From: Acinetobacter sp. B51(2017)
GTDB taxonomy: Bacteria > Pseudomonadota > Gammaproteobacteria > Pseudomonadales > Moraxellaceae
DNA: 64,000 nucleotides
NCBI RefSeq assembly: GCF_003711395.1
Contig: NZ_PJRJ01000005.1
Location: forward strand, 62,001 to 126,000
Direction of reading: 5' to 3'
Each line of letters opens with the position of its first letter. The first letter of the stretch is position 1. A model generated the notes under the pieces. The model made no database searches, was not told the DNA's origin, and worked only from the letters and a program-made list of their open reading frames with translations. A program made the translations under genes and the position numbers. This document shows, in pieces, positions 1 through 9,829 of the stretch.

Positions 1-503
1 AATTTTCCGATGAAAGCAGTATCTTAGATGCGCATTTACATGAGCAACAGTTGGTAGATGAGGAAAGCGCTTTAGCCACAGCAGAAGATTTTGTGGCCTT
101 AAATGTTTATCCTGAGCGTCGTTTATTAACGGGTGAAAAAACTTTAAAAGTGTTAATGAAATACGGTTTACGTTATGGCGAAATGGCCTGTTTCCACCGT
201 TATAACGAAGATGGCACAAAACTATTATTCTCGGTGTTACAAGTGACCGACGAAGGTGCATCAGGCTTTGATTTAGAAGCACTATCAACAGAAGAAGTCA
301 AAGGTTTAGCGTTCTTCTTAGCATTGCCGCATAACGATGTGCAAAATGCCTTTGATACCATGGTAAGTATTTCAGGTCTGATTGCGCGTGAAATTGAGGG
401 CACAGTTTATGATCAAAATAATCAAGAATTTACCCCACAATTACGCGAGCATTGGCGTCATCAAGCGATTGACTATCGTTCAGGGCAAGCTGCACAAGGC
501 TAA
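1..503 (+). CDS. zipA: Cell division protein ZipA, C-terminal part (5' end outside window)
   Basis: This is the 3' end of a gene entering from the left edge; the frame is open from position 3 and ends with TAA at 501-503. The visible part corresponds to the ZipA C-terminal FtsZ-binding domain, which holds FtsZ at the inner membrane during septum formation. The N-terminal membrane anchor and linker would lie upstream. The assignment rests on the domain's sequence character (for example LFSVLQVTDEGASGFDL and the helical end segment) and on its position directly before ligA, a common zipA-ligA order in gammaproteobacteria. A GNRA-loop terminator separates it from ligA. Confidence 0.85.
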   Translation, partial: FSDESSILDAHLHEQQLVDEESALATAEDFVALNVYPERRLLTGEKTLKVLMKYGLRYGEMACFHRYNEDGTKLLFSVLQVTDEGASGFDLEALSTEEVKGLAFFLALPHNDVQNAFDTMVSISGLIAREIEGTVYDQNNQEFTPQLREHWRHQAIDYRSGQAAQG

Positions 504-561
504 ATCCTGAATTGAAACCCATCGCGACGGTTTTTATAATAGTGTAGATAAATGATGTTTA

Positions 562-583
562 GGGCGGGCAACCGCCCTTTTTT
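562..583 (+). terminator. Rho-independent terminator after zipA
   Basis: Stem GGGCGG (562-567) and CCGCCC (572-577) closed by a GCAA tetraloop, followed by six T. It ends only a few bases before the ligA ribosome binding site, so ligA expression would need read-through or a promoter overlapping the terminator. Confidence 0.85.
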
Positions 584-590
584 ATGGTGA

Positions 591-2636
<2,046 letters not shown>

Positions 2637-2660
2637 TCTTTTTAAACCATGACTTAAATC

Positions 2661-2701
2661 AAAAAGACACCGAGGATCATTCATCTTACGGTGTCTTTTT
2701 T
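2661..2701 (+). terminator. Terminator after ligA
   Basis: Stem AAAAAGACACCG (2661-2672) pairs with CGGTGTCTTTTTT (from 2689) across a 16-base loop. The T run makes it a standard intrinsic terminator for ligA. Confidence 0.85.
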
Positions 2702-2867
2702 TATGGCGCTTAAGCAAGGAGCAAGGTTGCTGCGTAGAGGTAGCGTGATCGACAAATAAAAACACAGGGTCGTCATTGTGACTTGAATTCACGTACAATA
2801 TCGGTTCATTTGCAGGTTTAAAGCCTGCCTTAATGATTCTATTCTCCCGTTGATGATTGGCATAAAT

Positions 2868-3842
2868 ATGGCGCACGCAAAGAAATCTTTTCCGCAGCAA
2901 AAATCAGAACTCCATGCACGAAATCTGCATCGCAGTCGTTACGATTTTCCTGAGCTGATCAAGAGCTGTCCGGAACTTGCAGCGTTTGTGCGTCCAAATC
3001 AATATGATGATCTTTCCATCAACTTTTCTGATCCACAGGCTGTGAAAATGCTCAATAAAGCTTTGCTCAAGCATTTTTATGCCATTCAATATTGGGATAT
3101 TCCCAAAGATTATCTGTGTCCACCAATTCCCGGTCGAGCTGACTATATTCACTATTTGGCTGACCTGTTGAGTGATCAGAATAAAGGTCAGATACCAACT
3201 GGACCTTTAATTCAAGTGTTAGATATTGGGGTGGGCGCGAACTGTATTTATCCGATCATTGGGCGTCAAAGCTATGGGTGGAAATTTGTTGGCTCAGATA
3301 TTCATGCTGCATCGGTGAAAAGTGCACAATTTATTGTCGAGGCAAATCCAAATCTAAACAAAGGTATTCAGATTCGCTTGCAAAAGACCCCGAGTAATAT
3401 TTTTAAAGGGGTGATTAAACCCTCAGATCGTTTTGATTTGACCCTATGTAACCCACCATTTCATGCTTCACAAGATGAAGCCAATGCCACAGCCACGCAA
3501 AAATTACGCAAACTGGGTCAAGCACTCGATCGCACTAAGGTGGTATTAAACTTTGGCGGGCAAAAGAATGAGTTATGGTGTGAGGGTGGTGAAGCACGCT
3601 TTGTGTGTCAGATGGTGCAAGAAAGTACCCAGTTTGCAGAGCAATGTCTGTGGTTTAGTACATTGGTATCTAAGAAAAGCACATTGCCGATGTTACTTAA
3701 GACTTTGGCTAAGAGCGGTGCGGTGGATGTAAAAACCATTAAAATGGCACAGGGTCAAAAAGAAAGCCGTTTTGTCGCTTGGACGTTCTTAGACGCAAAG
3801 CAACAACAAGCATGGAAAAATGCGCGTTGGACTTCAGCTTAA
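2868..3842 (+). CDS. rlmF: 23S rRNA (adenine-1618-N6)-methyltransferase RlmF
   Basis: RlmF (YbiN) transfers a methyl group from S-adenosylmethionine to N6 of A1618 in 23S rRNA. The sequence shows the N-terminal [13 protein letters not shown] segment typical of the family, a SAM-binding loop [11 protein letters not shown] near residue 120 and the catalytic NPPF motif near residue 195. The C-terminus (SRFVAWTF) also matches. ATG 2868 (MAHAKKS) is preferred because it gives the usual short N-terminus; ATG 2853 is also possible, and neither has a strong Shine-Dalgarno. No terminator with a T tract follows; a 10-bp inverted repeat lies at 3863-3896. Confidence 0.93.
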   Translation: MAHAKKSFPQQKSELHARNLHRSRYDFPELIKSCPELAAFVRPNQYDDLSINFSDPQAVKMLNKALLKHFYAIQYWDIPKDYLCPPIPGRADYIHYLADLLSDQNKGQIPTGPLIQVLDIGVGANCIYPIIGRQSYGWKFVGSDIHAASVKSAQFIVEANPNLNKGIQIRLQKTPSNIFKGVIKPSDRFDLTLCNPPFHASQDEANATATQKLRKLGQALDRTKVVLNFGGQKNELWCEGGEARFVCQMVQESTQFAEQCLWFSTLVSKKSTLPMLLKTLAKSGAVDVKTIKMAQGQKESRFVAWTFLDAKQQQAWKNARWTSA

Positions 3843-4212
3843 GCTCATTCTTCTAATAATTGTGAGCTTGTCAGTGCATACACATGGACAAGCTCAAGGT
3901 TTAGCGATGAAGGTTGTCCTGATAAATTCACTATTTTTGCTTTGCATAGCGCTACAGGTGAACAAGATTTTCAATCAAGTTACAAAAAAAAATACGCGAT
4001 AAAACGCCTTGAATTCTGTTCATCTAAGCCTAGTTTTAAGTGCAAGCACTTGTTTTATAAGTGGCTATTTGTTTAATTTAAATGCAAATGCACATAGTTA
4101 TCATTTAATTTTCATAAAAATCATTAACTTACGAAATAATTACTTTGCAAAATACAATAAAATCCGAGATAATTTTTACAGAATTAATAAATCAAAGTAT
4201 TGGAGATGGATG
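3843..4212. other. Intergenic region between rlmF and bfr
   Basis: About 370 bases without a supported gene. It holds a perfect inverted repeat TGAGCTTGTC (3863-3872) / GACAAGCTCA (3887-3896) with a 14-base loop and no T tract. The rlmF frame happens to stay open for 77 codons after its stop, to a TAA at 4074-4076. The second half is very A+T rich and should carry the bfr promoter. An AATGATAACTAT-like sequence (minus-strand reading near 4090-4105) weakly resembles a Fur half-site, which would suit an iron-storage gene, but I do not assert it. Confidence 0.5.
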
Positions 4213-4677
4213 ATGCGTGGCAATCCAGAGGTTGTAGATTATTTGAATATGCTGATTGGTGGCGAACTGGCTGCTCGTGATCAATACCTGATCCATTCTC
4301 GTATGTAAGAAGATTGGGGTCTAAGCAAAATCTTTGAACGTATTGATCATGAAATGCAAGAAGAAGCACAACATGCCGATGCGATTATTCGTCGTGTATT
4401 GTTCTTAGAAGGCACACCAAATATGCAACGTGACGACATTAATGTCGGTACGGATGTGGTGAGCTGCTTAAAAGCCGATTTAGAACTCGAATACGAAGTA
4501 CGTGCCAAGTTGGCGGCAGGGGTTAAACTCTGTGAAGAAAAAGGCGATTACATTACCCGTGATATGCTGCGCCAACAAATGTCAGATACCGAAGAAGACC
4601 ATACCTATTGGTTAGAAAAACAATTACGTTTAATTGATTTAATTGGTTTACAAAACTATATTCAATCGCAAATGTAA
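4213..4677 (+). pseudogene. bfr: Bacterioferritin (BfrA/FtnA type) interrupted by TAA at codon 32
   Basis: The family forms 24-subunit shells that oxidise and store iron. Read through one TAA (4306-4308), the frame encodes a full 154-residue protein very similar in pattern to Pseudomonas BfrA. At the stop, that family has Tyr in HSRM-Y-EDWG, so one third-base change (TAT or TAC to TAA) explains it. All ferroxidase ligands remain: Glu18, Glu51, His54, Glu93, Glu126 or 127 and His129. Residue 52 is Ala, not the haem-binding Met of E. coli Bfr, so this is the non-haem-ligand subunit type. Start ATG 4213 follows GGAG (4202-4205); ATG 4210 is an alternative. Re-initiation at ATG 4354 would give only a 107-residue fragment lacking helix A. 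Sequencing error remains possible. Confidence 0.9.
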
Positions 4678-4685
4678 TAAAAAAA

Positions 4686-4707
4686 GCCGCGAATCGCGGC
4701 TTTTTTT
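4686..4707. terminator. Bidirectional terminator between bfr and rluB
   Basis: GCCGCG (4686-4691) and CGCGGC (4695-4700) form a short-loop hairpin flanked by an A run on the left and a T run on the right, so it can end transcription of the convergent bfr and rluB genes. Confidence 0.88.
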
Positions 4708-4719
4708 ATGCTTTACAAC

Positions 4720-5685
4720 TTAGAACTTTTTAAAGCCCTTATTGATGCCATAAGGCTTACGACCTGCATCGTCACGGTCACGACGATCGTCACGGCGTTC
4801 GCCACGTTCACGCGGTGGAATAGAAGGTGTACCTTCGTTGTCACGACGTTGTTGACGTAAGAAACCGCCACGACGTGCATTCAGTGGTTTGTCTTGCATA
4901 CGTTCAGTACGGCGTTTTGCCATACCATATAGACCAGTACCTTGACGTGGTTTTAACTCAACTGATTTGGTTAAGTTATCAATATCGTTCTTATCAAGTT
5001 CAATCCAACGACCTGTACGTAATTCACGCGGTAAAATCACTGAACCATAACGCGTACGTAATAAACGGCTGACTTTTAGACCTTGTGATTCAAAGATACG
5101 ACGTACTTCACGGTTACGACCTTCTTTTACCACCACTTGGTACCAACGGTTAATCCCGTCACCACCAATTTCAGAGAACGATTCAAATTTCGCAGGACCG
5201 TCATCTAATACAACGCCCTTAAGCATGTTGTTTTTAAGCTGTGGTGTGACTTCACCCATGACACGAACTGCGTATTCACGCTCGATTTCATTTGATGGAT
5301 GCATTAAACGGTTAGCCAGTTCACCATCGTTTGTGAATAACAATAAGCCAGTTGAGTTAATGTCTAGACGACCCACCATGACCCAGCGATCACCGGCTAA
5401 AGTTGGTAAGTTATCAAATACCGTTGGGCGTTTTTCTGGGTCGTTACGTGAACAGATTTCGCCTTCTGGTTTGTAGTAAATTAATACGCGACGACGGATT
5501 TCGTCTTCGATTTGGAACTGCACTTTACGACCATCGATACGAAGCTCATCGCCTGGCTCAATACGTTCACCGACTTGGGCCACTTGACCATTGACACTTA
5601 CGCGACCCGCGGCAATGACTTCTTCCATATAACGGCGAGAACCCAAACCAACGCGTGCCAGTACCTTTTGCAATTTTTCACTCAT
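4720..5685 (-). CDS. rluB: 23S rRNA pseudouridine-2605 synthase RluB
   Basis: RluB converts U2605 of 23S rRNA to pseudouridine. An S4 RNA-binding domain spans roughly residues 1-60 (LQKVLARVGLGSRRYMEE). The RsuA/RluB catalytic domain follows with the active Asp in GRLDINSTGLLL (Asp108) and the RNR(E)VRRIFE motif. The last 70 residues are a basic, Arg/Asp-rich low-complexity tail (RRDDRRDRDD), as often seen in gamma-proteobacterial RluB. It lies 40 bases downstream of scpB on the same strand, the common scpA-scpB-rluB order, and ends at a shared bidirectional terminator. Confidence 0.95.
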   Translation of the reverse strand: MSEKLQKVLARVGLGSRRYMEEVIAAGRVSVNGQVAQVGERIEPGDELRIDGRKVQFQIEDEIRRRVLIYYKPEGEICSRNDPEKRPTVFDNLPTLAGDRWVMVGRLDINSTGLLLFTNDGELANRLMHPSNEIEREYAVRVMGEVTPQLKNNMLKGVVLDDGPAKFESFSEIGGDGINRWYQVVVKEGRNREVRRIFESQGLKVSRLLRTRYGSVILPRELRTGRWIELDKNDIDNLTKSVELKPRQGTGLYGMAKRRTERMQDKPLNARRGGFLRQQRRDNEGTPSIPPRERGERRDDRRDRDDAGRKPYGINKGFKKF

Positions 5686-5725
5686 GACAGCATAACCTTA
5701 GAAATTATCACAACAGTCCACCTAT

Positions 5726-6292
5726 TTATGAGCTAAGTGCCTGAGCACCCAACACCACAAAAGCTTCCTTGGCATCCTGTAGGGGAGGCAGTTGATCTAA
5801 GGAATTTAGACCAAATGCATTTAAAAATTGAGGCGTCGTAACCAACAACGCCGGTTTTCCTGGGAGTTCACGAAAACCAGACTCTTTGATCCAGTTCCAA
5901 TCAAATAATGTGCGTATTACTTGGCTATTATTTGACACTCCACGAATTTGTTCAATGTCTGCTCGGGTTACTGGTTGATGATAAGCAATCACAGCAAGTG
6001 TTTCGAGCATGGATGGTGACAGACGAGTTGGTCGTTCTGGCCATGTTTGCGCAATGATCGGTTGATACTTTGCACGCACTTGAAAACGGAAACCTTGCGC
6101 GGTTTCCACAAGTTCAATTGATCTGCCGTGTTGTAGCACAGCAAGTTGTTGCAAATATTGACGTAAATCAGCTTTGGAATAGGCGTCGCCTAAAGCCTCT
6201 TTTAAACGTGAAATTGGCATAGGGGTATCGCTGGCAAAAATCAATGCCTCAAGCAACATGAGCACTTCATGCTGTTGTTCGACTTGACTCAT
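5726..6292 (-). CDS. scpB: Segregation and condensation protein ScpB
   Basis: ScpB is the winged-helix kleisin partner of the Smc-ScpA chromosome condensation complex. This 188-residue protein carries the two winged-helix regions, with the family signature LSPSMLETLAVIAYHQPVTR and the following IEQIRGV segment. Its start codon overlaps the scpA stop by 4 bases (ATGA at 6289-6292), indicating translational coupling. No smc or mukB gene is in the window. Confidence 0.95.
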   Translation of the reverse strand: MSQVEQQHEVLMLLEALIFASDTPMPISRLKEALGDAYSKADLRQYLQQLAVLQHGRSIELVETAQGFRFQVRAKYQPIIAQTWPERPTRLSPSMLETLAVIAYHQPVTRADIEQIRGVSNNSQVIRTLFDWNWIKESGFRELPGKPALLVTTPQFLNAFGLNSLDQLPPLQDAKEAFVVLGAQALSS

Positions 6293-7083
6293 GCCATCAC
6301 CCCTTGAATCTGTAATGTATGTTGGCTGCCATCACTAATAATCTGTACTTTTTGCTGACGGGTCAGTTCAAGTACTGCCATAAAGGTCACCACCATGCCC
6401 ATACGCCCTTGGCTGGGTTGTAGTAGCTGGGTAAAATCCAAAACTTGCCCTGAGGTAATTTTCGTTTCAATAAAGGCAATGCGTTCTTCTAGAAGTACTG
6501 GCTCTGCTTTAACCGCATGGGTGACAGGTTCAGGACGCTGGAAAATACACAGCATGGCATCGCGTAATTGACTGGCAGCAAACCCCGTTGGCACATCATC
6601 CAGCTGTTCGACTTTGCCAATATGCGCAGGGAAGGTATCGCGCTCTAAAACTGACATCTGCCCTAAACGTTCAGCAGCCTGTTTAATACGTAAATAGGTT
6701 TCTAAGCGTTCTACTAAATCTTTTTGTGGATCTTTTTCGAGTTGAATTTTTGCGGCTTTAGGTAGTAATAAACGGGATTTTAAATCGGCAAGTAAAGCTG
6801 CCATCACCATATAATCAGCAGTCAGTTCGATGTTTAAACTTTTCATGCTGTCAATGTAGGATAAATATTGATTGGCAATCGGCGCAATGTCGAGTTGTAA
6901 TAAATTAAAGCCGTTTTTTTGAATCAGATAAATTAAAAAGTCGAGCGGGCCTTCGAAATGCTCTAACAAGATTTCAAATGCAGCAGGAGGAATATATAAA
7001 TCCTCAGGAATCGTCTCTTGCCACTCATCCAAAACGCGGATGTGCGGGGCGTGTGCCAAAGCAGGTTGGACAGATTGATTCAT
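6289..7083 (-). CDS. scpA: Segregation and condensation protein ScpA (kleisin)
   Basis: ScpA is the kleisin bridging the two heads of an Smc dimer. The 264-residue sequence has the N-terminal signature FEGPLDFLIYLIQKNGFNLLQLDI (cited by parts: FEGPLDFLIYL and NLLQLDIAPI) and the C-terminal winged helix VVTFMAVLELTRQQKV. It heads the scpA-scpB-rluB cluster. Its upstream region contains a 14-bp perfect inverted repeat (7240-7292). Confidence 0.95.
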   Translation of the reverse strand: MNQSVQPALAHAPHIRVLDEWQETIPEDLYIPPAAFEILLEHFEGPLDFLIYLIQKNGFNLLQLDIAPIANQYLSYIDSMKSLNIELTADYMVMAALLADLKSRLLLPKAAKIQLEKDPQKDLVERLETYLRIKQAAERLGQMSVLERDTFPAHIGKVEQLDDVPTGFAASQLRDAMLCIFQRPEPVTHAVKAEPVLLEERIAFIETKITSGQVLDFTQLLQPSQGRMGMVVTFMAVLELTRQQKVQIISDGSQHTLQIQGVMA

Positions 7084-7354
7084 TACAGTTATGAGCCACG
7101 CGAATTTTCAAAGGCATGAAAAATTATTTCAACAAAAAGGGAAGTTGAAATAACAAATACAAGAATGCGCTTAGTGTAAAGCAAAACGGTCTGTGAATAA
7201 ATTACTTACATCGGCAAATGTCAAAAAAAGCCCAAAATAAATATCGGTCATTTATTTGTGTGATATTTCAATCAATTAAAATGACCGATATTAAGTACTT
7301 TGCCTAAAATACAAGCGAATTGTGGCTGAGTTGCATAAAATGTATCAGTAAAGA
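7084..7354. other. Intergenic region upstream of scpA
   Basis: About 270 bases between yciO and scpA (both minus strand). It holds no gene. The notable element is the long inverted repeat listed separately. The region must carry the scpA promoter unless transcription runs in from yciO. Confidence 0.6.
7240..7292. repeat. Perfect 14-bp inverted repeat upstream of scpA
   Basis: AATATCGGTCATTT (7240-7253) and AAATGACCGATATT (7279-7292) are exact reverse complements separated by 25 bases. Neither arm is followed by a T tract, so it does not look like an intrinsic terminator. It could be a paired operator for a dimeric regulator or a cruciform-forming site. The role is unknown. Confidence 0.75.
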
Positions 7355-7972
7355 TTAGCGAAAAGCGCTGGTATCTCCCACACCTTCACGGATCACCACA
7401 GGATAATCACCAGATAAATCGATAATACTGGTGGTTGACAGTGTACCTAAGCCCCCATCAATCAAGACATCAATTCTTTTACCAAGCTGCATTTCAATCT
7501 CATAAGGATCATCTAAAGGATCATTTTGCCCTGGCAAGATTAAAGTTGAGGTCAGTAAAGGTTCACCGAGCTCTTTGAGTAACATTCGGCAAATAGGGTG
7601 GGTGGGAATCCGTAAACCAATGGTTTTCTTTTTGGGATGCATCAGGCGTTTCGGCACTTCACTGGTGGCCGGTAAAATAAAAGTGCTAATGGCTGGGGTA
7701 TTATTTTTGAGTAAACGATACATGGCGTTGTCTACCCGCGCATAGGTGGCAATATCTGATAGATCACAACATAAGATCGCATATTGATGTTTGGCATCCA
7801 GTTGACGAATTTGGGCGATGCGTTCCATGGCGGCTTTATTACCAATTTGGCAACCAATCGCATAGGCGGCATCGGTAGGATAGACCACTACATCACCAGC
7901 GCGTATACGCTCCACGGCTTGGCTAATCAGACGTGGCTGAGGGTTATCTGGATGAATTCTTAAGTGCAGCAT
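7355..7972 (-). CDS. yciO: YciO-type Sua5/YrdC family protein
   Basis: A 205-residue protein of the Sua5/YrdC/YciO superfamily, whose TsaC members make threonylcarbamoyl-AMP for tRNA t6A. The sequence follows E. coli YciO rather than TsaC: N-terminal RIHPDNPQ, VVYPTDAAYAIGC, ERIAQIRQL, NNTPAISTFIL, KKTIGLRIPTHPI and C-terminal VVIREGVGD. Whether YciO itself makes t6A precursors is not settled by sequence, so a TsaC function should not be assumed. It lies upstream of scpA in the same direction. Confidence 0.88.
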   Translation of the reverse strand: MLHLRIHPDNPQPRLISQAVERIRAGDVVVYPTDAAYAIGCQIGNKAAMERIAQIRQLDAKHQYAILCCDLSDIATYARVDNAMYRLLKNNTPAISTFILPATSEVPKRLMHPKKKTIGLRIPTHPICRMLLKELGEPLLTSTLILPGQNDPLDDPYEIEMQLGKRIDVLIDGGLGTLSTTSIIDLSGDYPVVIREGVGDTSAFR

Positions 7973-8046
7973 GGTGTTCTCCCAATATTGTTGTGTTTAT
8001 CAAGCGGGCACGTATTGAAACGGCTGGCAGGGAATCGTTTTATTAT

Positions 8047-8065
8047 GCGCAGGATTGACCTGCGC
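8047..8065 (-). terminator. Possible terminator after the epmC-like gene
   Basis: GCGCAGG (8047-8053) and CCTGCGC (8059-8065) form a 7-bp GC-rich hairpin with a 5-base loop. On the minus strand it is followed by only a partly T-rich stretch, so it is a weak intrinsic terminator candidate. Confidence 0.5.
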
Positions 8066-8097
8066 TGTGAGGCAATTGTGTAATTATAAGGGATGAC

Positions 8098-8760
8098 TTA
8101 ATCCAATTCAGTTCGTAAAAATTCAGCGCTTTGTAAGCTTTTGCCACTTCGAGTGCAGGCACAAATACATTCAATAAAATGTGCAGCATCGCGCGGTAAC
8201 TTAGCTTCGCCATTAAAATAACCTTGTACTTGAGCATAAACATTGTCTTTAAAGCTTGTGCCATCACCGCCATCGCCCGTTAAATTATCTAAAGAGACAC
8301 GAAATTTACGTCCAAAGGCTTTGGCAAATAACCATTCAATGGCTTGTGGTTTGATTTCCACTTGCTCAAACAGGCTTTGTTGTTCTTTGCTTCTACCATC
8401 TGGAGCATACCAATAGCCTAAATCGGGCAGTTTGCGCCGTGCATCTCCGGCAATCGTCCAATGACTAATTTCATGTAATGCGCTATTAAAGAAGCCATGC
8501 GCAAATTGAATGCGTGCGCAACTCTCTGATGTTGCAGGGAAATATTCTGGTTCAAAATCACCTTTCACCAAAGTCACATTTAGGTGGGAAAACCAGTGAT
8601 TAAAGTGTAAGATAAGCCAATCTACCTGTTGAGCTTCAGTTTGCAGATTAATCCATGGTGCGAGTTGCACGCGGTCTACGGAATCGATCAAACTTGAACG
8701 AGTAGGAGAGTTTAACTGTAATGAAGTTGTGACTTCAGGTTGCGGCTGCAACTGCTGCAT
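8098..8760 (-). CDS. epmC: Elongation factor P hydroxylase-like protein EpmC (YfcM)
   Basis: The family hydroxylates the modified lysine of elongation factor P after EpmA and EpmB have acted on it. Identification rests on near family-identical blocks: RIQFAHGFFNSALHEISHW, in which HEISHW supplies metal ligands, then AGDARRKLPDLGYWYAPDGR, FEQVEIKPQAIEWLF and VSLDNLTGD. I chose ATG 8760 (220 residues); an in-frame TTG 13 codons upstream is less likely. A GGGT sequence lies about 10 bases before the ATG. It diverges from yceD. epmA, epmB and efp are not in the window. Confidence 0.88.
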   Translation of the reverse strand: MQQLQPQPEVTTSLQLNSPTRSSLIDSVDRVQLAPWINLQTEAQQVDWLILHFNHWFSHLNVTLVKGDFEPEYFPATSESCARIQFAHGFFNSALHEISHWTIAGDARRKLPDLGYWYAPDGRSKEQQSLFEQVEIKPQAIEWLFAKAFGRKFRVSLDNLTGDGGDGTSFKDNVYAQVQGYFNGEAKLPRDAAHFIECICACTRSGKSLQSAEFLRTELD

Positions 8761-8815
8761 GACTTGTATTACCCAAATGATCTGTCTGAATAAGTACAAA
8801 ATTGTATCTTAATCT

Positions 8816-8844
8816 TTGACAGAGTACTTATGAATTTGTAGAAT
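8816..8844 (+). promoter_or_regulatory. Strong sigma-70 promoter before yceD
   Basis: A consensus TTGACA (8816-8821) and TAGAAT (8839-8844) are separated by exactly 17 bases. The predicted transcription start near 8851 leaves only about 7 bases before the yceD ATG at 8858, and no Shine-Dalgarno is visible there. Confidence 0.75.
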
Positions 8845-8857
8845 TGCCGCCTTAATT

Positions 8858-9415
8858 ATGTCAGCAAATACCTTTCCGGCACAGATTGAGCCGTTTAAAT
8901 GGGCTGAACAGGGCTTTACATGGTCAGGTACCCTGCCATTGTCTCGCTTTGTTCGTATTGCTCGTGAAGCTGTTGGATCAATTGATGATCAATTGATTAC
9001 CATAGACTGTAAGCTATCAATGGATGCGTATCATCGCATTGTATGGTTAGATGGCAGTGTTGAAACAAAAGTCCCAATGGAGTGCCAACGTTGTTTGGAA
9101 CCTGTTGAGATTCCACTTGTTTTGGATTTTCATTTAGCCTTAGTCGATGATGAGTCACTGATAGAGCGCTTGGATGAGGATGCTGATTTCATCGTTTTAG
9201 GTGAAAGTGAAGCAACAACCAAAGGTTCATATGATGCACCTGCGACTGCTGACTTACTCTCACTGATAGAAGATGAATTGTTATTGTTGTTGCCGTTGTC
9301 TGCTAAGCATGATGCTTGCGAACATCAGCATCAACCTGCCATTCAAGACATTGTCGAAGAAAAACGCGATAATCCGTTTGATGTTTTGTCAAGTTTGAAA
9401 GGTAAACTTAACTAA
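8858..9415 (+). CDS. yceD: YceD family protein (DUF177), 23S rRNA accumulation protein
   Basis: A 185-residue acidic protein of the DUF177/YceD family, linked in E. coli and plants to accumulation of 23S rRNA. The family's cysteine-containing motif is seen as VPMECQRCLEPVEIPL near the middle, with a second Cys in the HDACEH segment. It immediately precedes rpmF, the near-universal yceD-rpmF pair. The promoter at 8816-8844 would give a very short 5' leader. The precise biochemical role is not known. Confidence 0.92.
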   Translation: MSANTFPAQIEPFKWAEQGFTWSGTLPLSRFVRIAREAVGSIDDQLITIDCKLSMDAYHRIVWLDGSVETKVPMECQRCLEPVEIPLVLDFHLALVDDESLIERLDEDADFIVLGESEATTKGSYDAPATADLLSLIEDELLLLLPLSAKHDACEHQHQPAIQDIVEEKRDNPFDVLSSLKGKLN

Positions 9416-9419
9416 ATCG

Positions 9420-9428
9420 TGATATACT
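9420..9428 (+). promoter_or_regulatory. Extended -10 promoter element before rpmF
   Basis: TGATATACT is an extended -10 (TGn plus TATACT) just after the yceD stop, about 60 bases before rpmF. No well-spaced -35 is evident. It may let rpmF be transcribed separately from yceD. Confidence 0.45.
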
Positions 9429-9489
9429 ATTTGGTTAAGACAACTGAATTTGTTCTGATCCATTTTTTCGATATTTGTAAGGAGCCATC

Positions 9490-9672
9490 ATGGCCGTTCA
9501 GCAAAACCGTAAAAGTCGCTCTCGCCGTGACATGCGCCGTTCACATGACGCTTTAACCGAGAATGCATTAACTGTAGACCAAGCTACTGGCGAGACTCAC
9601 CGTCGTCACCACGTATCTAAAGATGGTGTATACCGTGGTCGTCAATTATTCGCTAAAGCATCTGCTGAATAA
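9490..9672 (+). CDS. rpmF: 50S ribosomal protein L32
   Basis: A 60-residue, strongly basic protein starting [20 protein letters not shown], the L32 signature. L32 is part of the large ribosomal subunit near the peptidyl transferase centre. AAGGAG (9479-9484) is well placed before the ATG. A terminator follows, so the fab genes downstream are probably transcribed from their own promoter. Confidence 0.98.
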   Translation: MAVQQNRKSRSRRDMRRSHDALTENALTVDQATGETHRRHHVSKDGVYRGRQLFAKASAE

Positions 9673-9710
9673 TTGTTGATGCATTAAGCTTTAAGCTTAG
9701 TGAAAAAAAT

Positions 9711-9734
9711 GGGAGCGTTAAGCTCCCTTTTTTT
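9711..9734 (+). terminator. Terminator after rpmF
   Basis: GGGAGC (9711-9716), loop GTTAA, GCTCCC (9722-9727), then seven T. Confidence 0.92.
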
Positions 9735-9829
9735 GTCGCTATTTTTGTTGTATTTGGCAATTACCAAAGCCATGTTTAAGTGTTAAATTCGCCTCCATTG
9801 AGCTAAAAACAACATGAAAGGATTTTTCT

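Noticed and set aside
3820..4002. Possible 60-residue gene overlapping the end of rlmF
   Set aside because: It overlaps the conserved rlmF C-terminus, has no ribosome binding site and no recognisable composition; the inverted repeat at 3863-3896 lies inside it.
4070..4120. Fur-box-like sequence upstream of bfr
   Set aside because: Only about half of the 19-bp consensus is matched, and A+T-rich DNA gives such matches easily. Not listed as a site.
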